NCBI GenBank assembly: GCA_945863425.1
Contig: CAMBBW010000006.1
Location: forward strand, 1 to 36,181
Reading direction: 5' to 3'
Origin: Lishizhenia tianjinensis
Lineage (GTDB): Bacteria > Bacteroidota > Bacteroidia > Flavobacteriales_D > Crocinitomicaceae
DNA length: 36,181 bases
This document shows, piece by piece, positions 7,282 through 16,200 of this stretch. The notes under the pieces were generated by a model. The model was not told the DNA's origin, searched no databases, and saw nothing but the letters and a program-made list of their open reading frames with translations. The stretch's first letter is position 1; each line of letters starts with the position of its first letter. The position numbers and the translations under genes were made by a program.

Positions 7282-7875
7282 TTATGCTTCCTCTTCTTCC
7301 TCATCATCATCTGCATCAGCTCCTTTAACCGCTCCACGAGCCATTTTAACGGAAACAACCACTGCATTTGCTGGATCTAAGAAAGTTATTCCTGGAATAT
7401 CAATTGCTTTTACACGAATTGATTGACCAATTCGTAATTTAGAAATGTCTAACGTAATTGCATCTGGTAAATCTTGGACAAGACCAGTGCTACGAAGGAT
7501 TCTAAACACTTGCATCAAACGTCCACCTGCCAATACACCACGGGAAGCACCGGTTAATCTTACTGGCAATCCAACTGTTACTGGTTTAGTATCCGTTATT
7601 TCAAGGAAATCAACGTGTCTGATTCGATCAGTAACTGGATGCTGTTGTAATTCACGGATAATTCCACGTGCTTTTTTACCTTCAACATCAAGATGAACTT
7701 GATAAACTTCTGGAGATAAAACGATTTTTTCAATGTCGTTTAACTTTACGTGGAAATGGGTTTGTTCACCCGTTCCGTAAAGCACACAAGGAACTCTTCC
7801 TGCATTTCTTAGCGCAGTAGCATCCTTTTTCCCTACGTTCACTCGGAGTGAACCGCTCAATTGTGCTGTTTTCAT
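7282..7875 (-). CDS. rplY: Large-subunit ribosomal protein bL25 / general stress protein Ctc
   Basis: Binds 5S rRNA in the 50S subunit. This is the long Ctc/TL5-type form (197 residues): an N-terminal 5S-binding domain of about 90 residues (LSGSLRVNVGKKDATALRNAGRVPCVLYG, then VYQVHLDVEGKKARGIIRELQQHPVTDRIRHVDFLEI) followed by the C-terminal beta domain (KPVTVGLPVRLTGASRGVLAGGRLMQV, ISKLRIGQSIRVKAIDIPG). The last residues form a strongly acidic tail (DADDDEEEEEA), common in Bacteroidota bL25. It starts 11 bases after the prs stop on the same strand, and prs followed by ctc is a conserved pair in many bacteria, so both are read from the prs promoter. The shared terminator lies just beyond the stop. 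Confidence 0.96.
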   Translation of the reverse strand: MKTAQLSGSLRVNVGKKDATALRNAGRVPCVLYGTGEQTHFHVKLNDIEKIVLSPEVYQVHLDVEGKKARGIIRELQQHPVTDRIRHVDFLEITDTKPVTVGLPVRLTGASRGVLAGGRLMQVFRILRSTGLVQDLPDAITLDISKLRIGQSIRVKAIDIPGITFLDPANAVVVSVKMARGAVKGADADDDEEEEEA

Positions 7876-7886
7876 TATTTATTTAT

Positions 7887-8822
7887 TTAAGATATTACAA
7901 AATGGGATGAAATAGATTCGTTGTTGATTAATCGCCTGATAACATCTGCGAATAAATCTGAAACAGAAACCACTCTGATTTTATCACATGCTCGTGACAA
8001 TGGAATTGTATCAGTAACAACCAATTCAGTTAATTTAGAATTAATAATTCTATCGTATGCAGGGCCGGAAAGAACAGCGTGTGTACAAAACGCACGGACA
8101 CTTTTGGCTCCCTTCGAGATAAATAGATCTGCAGCTGTTGTTAATGTACCAGCTGTATCACACATATCATCAATAATTACTACATCTTTCCCTTCAACAT
8201 CACCAATAACTGTCATTTCAGCAATTTCATTGGCTTTTTTTCTATTCTTGTGGCAAAGTGCAAGTCCTGTATTTAATTTTTTAGCGTATGAATTGGCTCT
8301 TTTTGCACCTCCAACATCTGGAGCAGCCAAAACAACATTCTCCAAGTCTAATTTTTCCAATTCTTTCATAAACAAAGTGGATGCAAAAAGATGATCTACC
8401 GGAACCTCAAAGAAGCCCTGAATTTGATCCGCGTGTAAATCCATAGTAATAACACGATCAACTCCTGCGGCCATCAACATATTTGCTACCAACTTAGCTC
8501 CAATTGCAACCCTTGGTTTGTCTTTTCTATCTTGACGTGCAAAACCGAAATAAGGAATTACAGCAATTATTTTTCGCGCGGAAGCTCTTCTAGCGGCATC
8601 AATAAGTAACAATAATTCAAAAAGATTATCACTTGGCGGCATCGTGGATTGAATTAAAAACACATCTTGACCACGTACCGTTTCTTCAAAGGACGGTTGA
8701 AATTCACCATCACTGAAGACAGTTACTTTCACATCACCAAGTCCTGTACCATATGATTTTGATATATCAAGCGCTAATTTTTCAGAAGAACGACCAGAAA
8801 ATAATTTTACTCCGTATGACAC
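7887..8822 (-). CDS. prs: Ribose-phosphate pyrophosphokinase (PRPP synthetase)
   Basis: Makes PRPP from ribose 5-phosphate and ATP for purine, pyrimidine, NAD, histidine and tryptophan synthesis. The 311-residue length is standard. Clear motifs: VFSDGEFQPSFEETVRG near the N-terminus; VIPYFGFARQDRKDKPR, the flexible ATP-binding loop; TMDLHADQIQGFF with the metal-binding Asp/His; and VVIIDDMCDTAGTLTTAA, the PRPP-binding loop. The ATG start lies downstream of a near-ideal Bacteroidota promoter. rplY follows in the same operon. The upstream nucleoside permease gene reads in the same direction, but the 82-bp gap containing a promoter makes prs the start of a new unit. Confidence 0.98.
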   Translation of the reverse strand: MSYGVKLFSGRSSEKLALDISKSYGTGLGDVKVTVFSDGEFQPSFEETVRGQDVFLIQSTMPPSDNLFELLLLIDAARRASARKIIAVIPYFGFARQDRKDKPRVAIGAKLVANMLMAAGVDRVITMDLHADQIQGFFEVPVDHLFASTLFMKELEKLDLENVVLAAPDVGGAKRANSYAKKLNTGLALCHKNRKKANEIAEMTVIGDVEGKDVVIIDDMCDTAGTLTTAADLFISKGAKSVRAFCTHAVLSGPAYDRIINSKLTELVVTDTIPLSRACDKIRVVSVSDLFADVIRRLINNESISSHFVIS

Positions 8823-8841
8823 CTTATTGCTTTTTGAGGTG

Positions 8842-8871
8842 CAAAGGTATGCTTTTTTTGCTAAATCACAA
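8842..8871 (-). promoter_or_regulatory. Promoter of prs-rplY (TTG-N19-TACCTTTG)
   Basis: On the minus strand a -33 TTG (8871-8869, within CTTTTG) is separated by exactly 19 bp from the -7 box TACCTTTG (8849-8842). This matches the Bacteroidota consensus TTG-N19-TAnnTTTG fully. The -7 box is 19 nt upstream of the prs ATG. It is the cleanest promoter in the window. Confidence 0.8.
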
Positions 8872-8904
8872 AAGGGATTTAAGCGAATTTCGACTACCTA
8901 TCAA

Positions 8905-10197
8905 TCAATGATGGCTAATTGAAATGTCTTTCTTAGACGAATCCTGCCCATTCTGTTTAAAAAGCAACCAAAATAAAATAGCAACTACCAACGAATACGC
9001 TGCAAAGAATGTCCAGGTTCCTGTCCAATCCGTTGAACCATCTGGGAATTTGTAGTAATGATCAATCATCCAACTACTAGCAACCGTTCCAAAATAAGCA
9101 CCAAAACCATTCGTCATCATTATGAACAAGCCTTGGGCACTGGAACGAATACGGGGGTTTGTGGTCGTTTCAATGTACATTGAGCCTGAAATCAAGAAAA
9201 AATCAAAAGCCATCCCGTAAACAATGCAACTCAGAACAATAAAAATGCTTCCATAATCAGTGCCGCCTATTGAAAAGAAGCCATAACGCAATACCCATGC
9301 AATCAGGGCAAATAGCATTACTTTTTTCATTCCAAAACGCCTCAAGAAAAAAGGAATAGAAAGAATAAATACCGTTTCTGAAACTTGTGAAATGGAATAT
9401 ATTATGGTTGAATATTTCTCAACAATCGAGTCTTTCGGGAAACTGCTTAAATACGCGTCGCCATACATATTAGAAAGTTGTAATGCAGCTCCCAACAGCA
9501 TGGAAAAAACAAAAAACAATGCCATTTGATAATTTCCAAATAATTTAAAGGCATTTAATCCAAGTAATTCAATCAAGGTTTTTTTCTCAGTCGTTTTTTC
9601 TTCAGGTTTACAAGCCGGTAGGGTAAATGCATATATTCCCAATAAAATGGCAATTGATCCTGCTATTACAAACTGCATTGAGTTGTCTTTACTTCCTGAT
9701 AAATTCGTTGTCCACATAGCCAAAATAAATCCAATAGTTCCCCAAACGCGGATCGGAGGAAAATCTTTCACTACGTCAAAATGAAACATATTTAAAATAC
9801 GATACGAAATAGAATTGGATAATGAAATTGTTGGCATATAACAAATCATTGCTGCGAATATAACCCAATAGAGTAAATCATATTCTGGCATGGTAGAAAA
9901 AAACGAGTTTTGCCCTTGAAGCCAAGATAGATTTGGCACCATCAATAAAAAACAACCATATAAAATATGTAATAATCCATACAATCGTTCTGCTCGCATC
10001 CATTTGTCAGCTATGATTCCAATAAGTGACGGCATTAAAATTGACGATAGTGCTAGGGTTGAAAAAATTGCGCCAAACTGACCAAAAGACCAACCTTTAC
10101 CTTCTGTACAATAGGTTCCAATGGTAGTTAACCAAGCTCCCCACACATAAAACTGCAGGAAACTCATTAAGGTAAGTCGGGTTTTTACAGTGTTCAT
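8905..10197 (-). CDS. Nucleoside permease, MFS (NupG/XapB-like)
   Basis: A 430-residue inner-membrane protein with about 12 hydrophobic segments, matching the nucleoside:H+ symporter branch of the major facilitator superfamily. The N-terminus LTLMSFLQFYVWGAWLTTIGTYC and SSILMPSLIGIIADKWMRAERLYGLLHILYG resemble NupG-type permeases, including the MFS loop 2 'GIIADKWMRAER'. Later segments include PPIRVWGTIGFILAMW and the domain ending IRSSAQGLFIMMTNGFGAYFG. It would import nucleosides for salvage, fitting the nearby prs, but exact substrates cannot be read. Its ATG overlaps the stop of the upstream bifunctional-nuclease gene by 4 bases (ATGA), so it is the last gene of the etfBA operon. Confidence 0.9.
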   Translation of the reverse strand: MNTVKTRLTLMSFLQFYVWGAWLTTIGTYCTEGKGWSFGQFGAIFSTLALSSILMPSLIGIIADKWMRAERLYGLLHILYGCFLLMVPNLSWLQGQNSFFSTMPEYDLLYWVIFAAMICYMPTISLSNSISYRILNMFHFDVVKDFPPIRVWGTIGFILAMWTTNLSGSKDNSMQFVIAGSIAILLGIYAFTLPACKPEEKTTEKKTLIELLGLNAFKLFGNYQMALFFVFSMLLGAALQLSNMYGDAYLSSFPKDSIVEKYSTIIYSISQVSETVFILSIPFFLRRFGMKKVMLFALIAWVLRYGFFSIGGTDYGSIFIVLSCIVYGMAFDFFLISGSMYIETTTNPRIRSSAQGLFIMMTNGFGAYFGTVASSWMIDHYYKFPDGSTDWTGTWTFFAAYSLVVAILFWLLFKQNGQDSSKKDISISHH

Positions 10198-10793
10198 TCC
10201 ACTCTTTTTTGGATTTCATCACGAATTTTAGAAGCGGCCTCATAATCTTCGTTGTCTAAGGCTTCTTTCAACATATTTTCTAGATCATCTTTTGTTGCGT
10301 TACCTAAAGCACCGCCATCCGAACCAAAATCTAATTCGTCTTCATCATCGTCAAGGTCGTCCATATCCTCCATGTCAAACTCATCATCAATGAGGGTCCC
10401 GGCATCCTTTAAAATTTTATCATAGGTGAAAATTGGACAATCAAAGCGGACACCAATAGCAATTGCATCAGAAGTGCGCGAATCAATTTCAGTTAAAACG
10501 CCCTCTTTTGAACAAACAATCTTGGCAAAGAAAATACCCTCATCAAATTTGTAAATGATTATTTCCTTTACTTCAATTTCGTAAGCAATGGCAAAACTTT
10601 TAAACAAATCATGTGTAAGTGGTCTATTGGGTTTCATTTTCTCCAATTCAACTGCTATCGCCTGTGCCTCAAACCCCCCAATCACAATAGGGAGTTTACG
10701 CTTCCCGCCTACCTCAGTAAGCATTAAAGCATAGGCTCCAGATTGAGTTTGACTATAAGACAATGCTGAAATGATTAATTTAATTTTTTGCAT
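10194..10793 (-). CDS. Bifunctional nuclease family protein (DUF151) with C-terminal UVR motif
   Basis: A 199-residue cytoplasmic protein. Residues about 1-130 form the DUF151/BFN domain (SYSQTQSGAYALMLTEVGGKRKLPIVIGGFEAQAIAVELE, then RPLTHDLFKSFAIAYEIEVKEIIIYKFDEGIFFAKI, and SRTSDAIAIGVRFDCPIF). This domain is reported to have nuclease activity in some members, though their biological role is poorly known. It is followed by an Asp/Glu-rich linker (about 135-158, DEFDMEDMDDLDDDEDELDF) and a UvrB/UvrC (UVR) motif helix pair, LENMLKEALDNEDYEAASKIRDEIQKR. The combination is common in Bacteroidota. It starts 9 bases after etfA and overlaps the permease gene by 4 bases, so it sits inside an operon with no obvious functional relation to it. 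Confidence 0.9.
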   Translation of the reverse strand: MQKIKLIISALSYSQTQSGAYALMLTEVGGKRKLPIVIGGFEAQAIAVELEKMKPNRPLTHDLFKSFAIAYEIEVKEIIIYKFDEGIFFAKIVCSKEGVLTEIDSRTSDAIAIGVRFDCPIFTYDKILKDAGTLIDDEFDMEDMDDLDDDEDELDFGSDGGALGNATKDDLENMLKEALDNEDYEAASKIRDEIQKRVE

Positions 10794-10802
10794 GCGCTAA
10801 AA

Positions 10803-11744
10803 TTAATTTTGGCCAGCTTTGAACTTCCTAATTGCTTCTGTTAATTTTGGTAATACTTCAAATGCGTCTCCAATAACTCCATAATCAGCTGCTTTGAAAA
10901 ATGGTGCTTCCTGATCAGTATTAATTACCACAATGACTTTTGAACCATTAACACCAGCCAAATGTTGAATCGCACCAGAAATACCAGCGGCAATATATAA
11001 GTTTGGGCGAATAGCCACACCGGTTTGTCCAACATGTTCATGATGGGGTCTCCAGCCAATATCAGCAACTGGACGAGAACACGCAGTTGCCGCGCCCAAT
11101 GATTTTGCAAGATCTTCTACCATGCCCCAATTCTCTGGGCCCTTTAATCCCCTTCCTGCAGAAACAACTAATTCGGCTTCTGGTAAAGGAATCTCGCCTT
11201 CCGGCTTTTTTGTTGTAATTAATTTAATTCGTCCTGTTGCCGCTCCCGAGTTAATTTCCTCAACACCACATGCACTACCCGTTATTTCAGGCTGAATGCT
11301 ATTTGGAAGTAGCGAAATAATTCGTTTTGCAGAATTCACTTTCACAAAACCAAATGCTTTCCCTGAAAATACATTTACTCGGATTGCATTAGATTCGTTC
11401 GGGACATCTGTTGCACCGGAAACAAGACCTGCATTTAATCGAACGGATAAACGAGGGGCAATGGCTTTAGCTGTCAAATCGTGTGAAAAAATAATGGTTG
11501 TTGCCCCGGTTTTTTCAGCAGCAAACACCACTAAATCAAGTAATTGTTGATGATCTTCTATTGAGACAGAACGATCGACCATTACTGAAGATGCCCCATA
11601 TTCACCAAGCTGAGTAAGAACATCAGCAGCAGTATTGCCGTTCGTAATTACAGAAACTCCATCTCCTAATTTTTTGGCATAGGTAACAACTTCCTTAGCT
11701 GCTTTCGATAAACCATTTTCTGAATGTATGTAAACTAATGTCAT
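10803..11744 (-). CDS. etfA: Electron transfer flavoprotein, alpha subunit
   Basis: The FAD-binding subunit of the ETF heterodimer, which takes electrons from acyl-CoA and other dehydrogenases. At 313 residues its length is normal. The C-terminal FAD domain is clearly visible: VSAGRGLKGPENWGMVEDLAKSLGAATACSRPVADIGWRPHHEHVGQTG, then PNLYIAAGISGAIQHLAGVNGSKVIVVINTDQEAPFFKAADYGVIGDAFEVLPKL. The N-terminal domain has the expected Rossmann-like repeats. It follows etfB by 19 bases on the same strand; the order etfB-etfA is standard. There is no etfD/ETF-QO or acyl-CoA dehydrogenase gene nearby, so its electron donors are not shown by context. Confidence 0.97.
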   Translation of the reverse strand: MTLVYIHSENGLSKAAKEVVTYAKKLGDGVSVITNGNTAADVLTQLGEYGASSVMVDRSVSIEDHQQLLDLVVFAAEKTGATTIIFSHDLTAKAIAPRLSVRLNAGLVSGATDVPNESNAIRVNVFSGKAFGFVKVNSAKRIISLLPNSIQPEITGSACGVEEINSGAATGRIKLITTKKPEGEIPLPEAELVVSAGRGLKGPENWGMVEDLAKSLGAATACSRPVADIGWRPHHEHVGQTGVAIRPNLYIAAGISGAIQHLAGVNGSKVIVVINTDQEAPFFKAADYGVIGDAFEVLPKLTEAIRKFKAGQN

Positions 11745-11763
11745 TTTATTGATTTTCTATGGA

Positions 11764-12504
11764 TTAAATAACTTTCGCTTCATTGTGTAACAACTGAACT
11801 AATTCATCCATGTTATCAGGCGAAATCATTTTACATGCGCTTTTCGCTACCGGAAGATCATACAGAACATATGATGTCAACTCTTGAATCTCAACCGCAG
11901 GAACAACGGTCAGTTGTCTTGTGCGAGCGGCCATTATTCCACGCATATTAGGGATGCGTTGTTCTGCCATTCCTTTGGCGCAAGAAATAACCGCAGGGGT
12001 TGAAACTTCAACTACTTGAACTCCGCCAGCAATCTCTCTTTCTAACGTAATCACATCACCAGCAACATCTAATTTGGAGGCCAATGAAACGAAAGGCAAT
12101 TCTAACGCTTCTGCAATCATCCCTCCAACTTGTGAGCCGTTGTAGTTTATAGTTTCTTTACCAACTAAAACTAAATCAAAAGATTGGTTTTTAGCAAATG
12201 CAGCTATTTGCATGGCTGTAAAATAGGCGTCTTTAGGTTCCGCATCAATGCGCACGGCGTCGTCAGCACCAATAGCAAGCGCTTTTCTCATAATGGACTC
12301 ATCTACCGCATTTCCAACAGTAATAATGGTTACGTTTCCACCAAGGGTTTCTTTCAATTCCAATGCACGCACCAATGCATACCATTCATCATACGGATTA
12401 ACAATGTACTGAACTCCATTTTCATCAAACGAAGTATTGCCCGAAGTAAACGCTATTTTGGAAGTGGTGTCTGGTGCTTTACTTATACAAACTAATATTT
12501 TCAT
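11764..12504 (-). CDS. etfB: Electron transfer flavoprotein, beta subunit
   Basis: Partner of EtfA, binding AMP in classical ETFs. Seen: MKILVCISKAPDTTSKIAF at the N-terminus, VNPYDEWYALVRALELKE, GADDAVRID, the DLVLVGKETINYNGSQVGGMIAEALELPFVSLASKLD segment and a C-terminal MRGIMAARTR region that wraps around the alpha subunit. I start the gene at 12504 (246 residues) because family members begin MKILV; the track's start 5 codons upstream (MQNLV) has no family support. It heads the operon etfB-etfA-bifunctional nuclease-permease. The leader contains three copies of a heptamer (CTTACTT/AAGTAAG), noted separately. Confidence 0.95.
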   Translation of the reverse strand: MKILVCISKAPDTTSKIAFTSGNTSFDENGVQYIVNPYDEWYALVRALELKETLGGNVTIITVGNAVDESIMRKALAIGADDAVRIDAEPKDAYFTAMQIAAFAKNQSFDLVLVGKETINYNGSQVGGMIAEALELPFVSLASKLDVAGDVITLEREIAGGVQVVEVSTPAVISCAKGMAEQRIPNMRGIMAARTRQLTVVPAVEIQELTSYVLYDLPVAKSACKMISPDNMDELVQLLHNEAKVI

Positions 12505-12531
12505 AACTAAATTTTGCAACTTGTTTTTATC

Positions 12532-12570
12532 CTTACTTAACCCAAGTAAGTCATAAGTAAGACAAATTTA
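12532..12570 (-). promoter_or_regulatory. etfB promoter box and heptamer repeats in the leader
   Basis: On the minus strand a full -7 box, TAAATTTG (12570-12563), is followed at once by CTTACTT, then ATGA, CTTACTT, GGGTT and AAGTAAG. That is one direct and one inverted copy of a heptamer; the last two form a 7-bp hairpin with a 5-nt loop. Transcription should begin in or just before the first copy, so the hairpin would lie at the mRNA 5' end, or the repeats could be an operator. No matching -33 TTG is evident. Confidence 0.45.
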
Positions 12571-12696
12571 ATGAATTCACACTTTACTTTTCTGGTTTTT
12601 GAAAAAGTGTTAAATAAAAATTAATTCTTATGTAAATAAATGCGGAGAGAAGTTTATTTTGGATCAATTAGACTTAATTTTACGTTAAGAACATTT

Positions 12697-13203
12697 ATGG
12701 AACAAATAATCAATAAAATTCAACAAAGCGGTCTAATCTCAATGGATTTGGCGGAGCTTACACCAAAAAACGAAATTGCAACAATTGACTTATCCGAGCA
12801 GCTTTGGCAAGGATTGGTTTTAAAAGAAAAGGATTTTCGTGGGTGGATAAAAGATAAAGAATGGTCTGTTTATCAAGATAAAGCAGTTTTGATTATTTGC
12901 TCAACGGATGCGATAATTCCAGCATGGGCTTATATGCTTATTGGGGCAGGACTTAGCGGTATTGCTTATACTTTTTCGAACACGAGTAAAGAAGAGCTTA
13001 CTAAGGAATTAATTAGAATGGAAATTGCTAAAATTAATTTAGAGACTTTTCAAGGAGAAAAAGTTATTGTTAAAGGCTGTTCCGATATTCCGTTTCCTGA
13101 ATTTGCTATGCTGGAACTTACTCGTTACTTAATTCCCGTGGTTAAATCTTTGATGTTTGGCGAACCCTGTTCAACTGTTCCCATATACAAAAAAAGGAAT
13201 TAG
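12697..13203 (+). CDS. DUF2480 family protein
   Basis: A 168-residue cytoplasmic protein of a family known mainly from Bacteroidota, with no assigned function. The family pattern is recognisable: IINKIQQSGLISMDLAEL, IDLSEQLWQGLVLKEKDFRGWIKDKEWSVYQDKAVLIICSTDAIIPAWAYMLI, VIVKGCSDIPFPEFAMLELTRYLIPVVKSLMFGEPCSTVPI. The conserved cysteines (in ICSTDA, KGCSD and EPCSTVP) and the CSTDAIIPAWAYM block stand out and could bind a metal or be redox-active, but that is speculation. I start at the ATG of MEQIINKI (12697), where the family begins, not at the track's 12640. It is divergent from etfB and its 3' end overlaps the CotH gene's 3' end by 4 bases (interlocked stop codons). Confidence 0.85.
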   Translation: MEQIINKIQQSGLISMDLAELTPKNEIATIDLSEQLWQGLVLKEKDFRGWIKDKEWSVYQDKAVLIICSTDAIIPAWAYMLIGAGLSGIAYTFSNTSKEELTKELIRMEIAKINLETFQGEKVIVKGCSDIPFPEFAMLELTRYLIPVVKSLMFGEPCSTVPIYKKRN

Positions 13204-16200
13204 CTTTTCACAAATCGGATTACATCCAATGTTGCATTGTTTTTTTTGATTTTCACAAAATACAACGACGCCCGCAATTTTGAAATGTCAATAGACATTG
13301 TGGTTGATGCAAAATCGAGTGGTGCCTGGTATAAAACACGTCCATTTAAGTCATAAATCTCAAAAAGACATCCTTCAGCCAGTGTTTTATTGTCATGAGA
13401 AAGAACCAACTGATTACTAGCCGGATTGGGATAAAGCGAAAAATGAATGTCTGGTCCATCAACTGGAGGTGGAATCTCGCTAAAATAGGCTTTGAACGGC
13501 GTGTTCTCTGATACATTTCCTTCAAATACGGGGTTTAATGTATCTGTTATATAACCATTTGGCCCCCAATGAGAGAACAAAAACCCTGCTTTTGGTATCG
13601 CATTCATTGTAACCGGAACACCATCAAAATAGATTCCGGTCCACGGATATTCTTCTGGCTGAATCGTGTTTAATTGAATGCTTCCTGATGTGTCTGGCGA
13701 CACTGAGAGCGCCAAGGTTATTTGCTTTTCCAAATTAAATTCAGAAACCAAGTTAGAACGAACAACATTGCTCCGACAAGCTAATTCACTCTTAAATATT
13801 AGGTGATTTTGAATAAATCCATCCATTTGACCTTGAATATTATTAGGGTCACCCCAACGAGCATATTCCATGGGCATTTCAGGTAACATCCCATTAAAAA
13901 ATGCTTGTTCAAATGCTTGAAGCTTATCGTTTTTATAACTTGTATTCATTTGATCAGCATAGCGATTAATGAAGTAATTTCGATACGTTTCATTGGCAAT
14001 GCTTCTTAACCAAATATTGATATATGGAATATTTGGGTCTCTATCCAACATATAGCGAATATGATTGTCTGTACAGCTTGTCCAACCATTTGGCTGCATT
14101 GATAATTCTAAGTCAATTAAACCAAAACGCCATCTGTTTTGAGTCTTGTCCGAACGATAAATTTTGATGTTATTTCCAGGCCAATCTACATTTCCCATCC
14201 AAGATTCTCCAATAATATAATCTGTGTAATGCTTCAAATCAAAGTAATTGTCTGCCTGAGCAAAATAATTAGATTCACTTGGGTTTAATGCAAGAAACGA
14301 ATCATAAGAATTCCAAAAATTATCTACATTACCCTCAACGGCTCGCAACACGAGATTATAAAAGTAACTTAATGAAAGTAACTCTATAGAATCAGAATTT
14401 GCTCCATCATGAACTTCAAAAAACTCTTTGTTAAATTTTTCGCGCAGCTCGTACAACCCAAAGTACTGACCGTTAATATAAACACTTGCCGGTCTGTATG
14501 AAGAATAATAATTCTTTGTTCCCTCACTCATCATGCGAACCTGTGAAGCGTCTTTGTAAGGTAATGAAAGGTATTGATTACTTCCGTTTCTAAGATAAAC
14601 GTCGCTGTAAGTTGTTCTGTTTGGTCTATCTGGAATAATTGGATACTCAACGGGTTTTTCTCCCAAAGCTGCATGCGCAAATGAAAGACGAAATGAATGT
14701 TGAGGTTGTGACCTACTACCTCCAGCGCCGCCATCAGGACGAATCGCTGTATTGGTTTCAAACGCTAAAGGATGACCCGATTCTTCCGTTAAATATGCCG
14801 CGTGGGCTGGTTTTAACCAATCAGAATTGTAATTATCAAAAATTCCTGCAGGGCCATACAAATTCGTTTGGTCTGTTGTAATTAATACTATTGGTGTTGT
14901 ATGATTCACGTTGAATAAATAAGTCGCCACCGTATGATCACTTGGCAGCAGTTCCATGTCCGTAGTTAGTGGGTAAACTTGCGCGCGCAGCACTGTTGTG
15001 GTAGTTACAGAAATCGGTAAATTATAAACTAAAGAATTAAAAGTGGGTGTGGAGCCATCCAATGTATAAACTAATTTGGTGTTTGTGGGTGAATTTGGAT
15101 GGGTAATATTCACCGTGAAAGCATCCTCATAGACACCACTTGAAAAAGTAAAAGCGGGCGAAATCAAGGTGTCTGTATAGGTTGTAGCCGAATTATTTGT
15201 TGCCGCAGGGGAAGGTGTTAGCCACTTTAAAACATCTGTGCCGTCTGTAAATCGACCAATTGAAACATCTCGCACAGGTGATTCAACAACTAATTGACTA
15301 ACAACTATCTCAGAAGGATCTAAAAGCGTAATAGGCTCACCTTGGGTGTCTATTTTAAAATTGGCATGTAACTGAAATCCATTTTCAGGCATAAACACAC
15401 CTGTTAACTCTGTCATTGCAGTTGTTGTGATAGAAAAATCAACATAGGTATATAATTCACCAATAGTTGAAACAACATCAAATGCAATGGTTGATAAAGG
15501 GCCCGCTACAACTCCTGCGGCCTGTAATTCACTTGCTAAAATCAGGATTTGATGACGCGCGCCCCAATACCAATTTCCGTAAGGGGCCGGGTATTCCGTA
15601 TTCGTATTTTGAATCGTTCCGTTGCCAATTTGGAAGTTATTTATTTTTAAATTTGGGCGTTGATTATACAAAGAACCCAAAGAAGAATTACACGCAGCAG
15701 GACTTCCATCCACGAAGGAAACTAAAGTAGAGGCAAATGGTGTGGAAGTCTGAGTGACCACTGAATTTTCTGTATATTGTGTGTTGTTATAAGAACAAAC
15801 ATTAAGCACAATATTACTAAATCCATCCCATTGAAAAGGAGTTGCAAGTGTGTGGGTATTCCATCCAACTGAAGGGTTATAATTCGTTTGTGAAAGCCCA
15901 AATTGGAACGGAATTCCGCCCATCCGATTTTTTCCACTGCAAAAAACCGTTTTGAATTCACCAGGAGCCATTGAAACACCCAAAAACTCCCACTTCTTGG
16001 GATAAACTAAATTATCCGTTAACGAAAACGAGTTTAAATTTACAGTTTGTGAACCTGCGTTATACAATTCAATCCAATCAGGAAAATCGCCGTCCTCATC
16101 TACAATTGTCTGGAAATTTTTATTACACCCTTCGTTAATAATTACTTGGGCAGAAAACCCAAAAGCAAGTAGGAAGCAAGAAAAGAAAAAGGTAATTTTT

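Noticed and set aside
7445-7696. 83-aa plus-strand ORF inside rplY
   Set aside because: Antisense shadow of the L25 gene.
7921-8394. 157-aa plus-strand ORF inside prs
   Set aside because: Antisense shadow of a highly conserved gene.
12184-12495. 103-aa plus-strand ORF inside etfB
   Set aside because: Antisense shadow; composition is not family-like.
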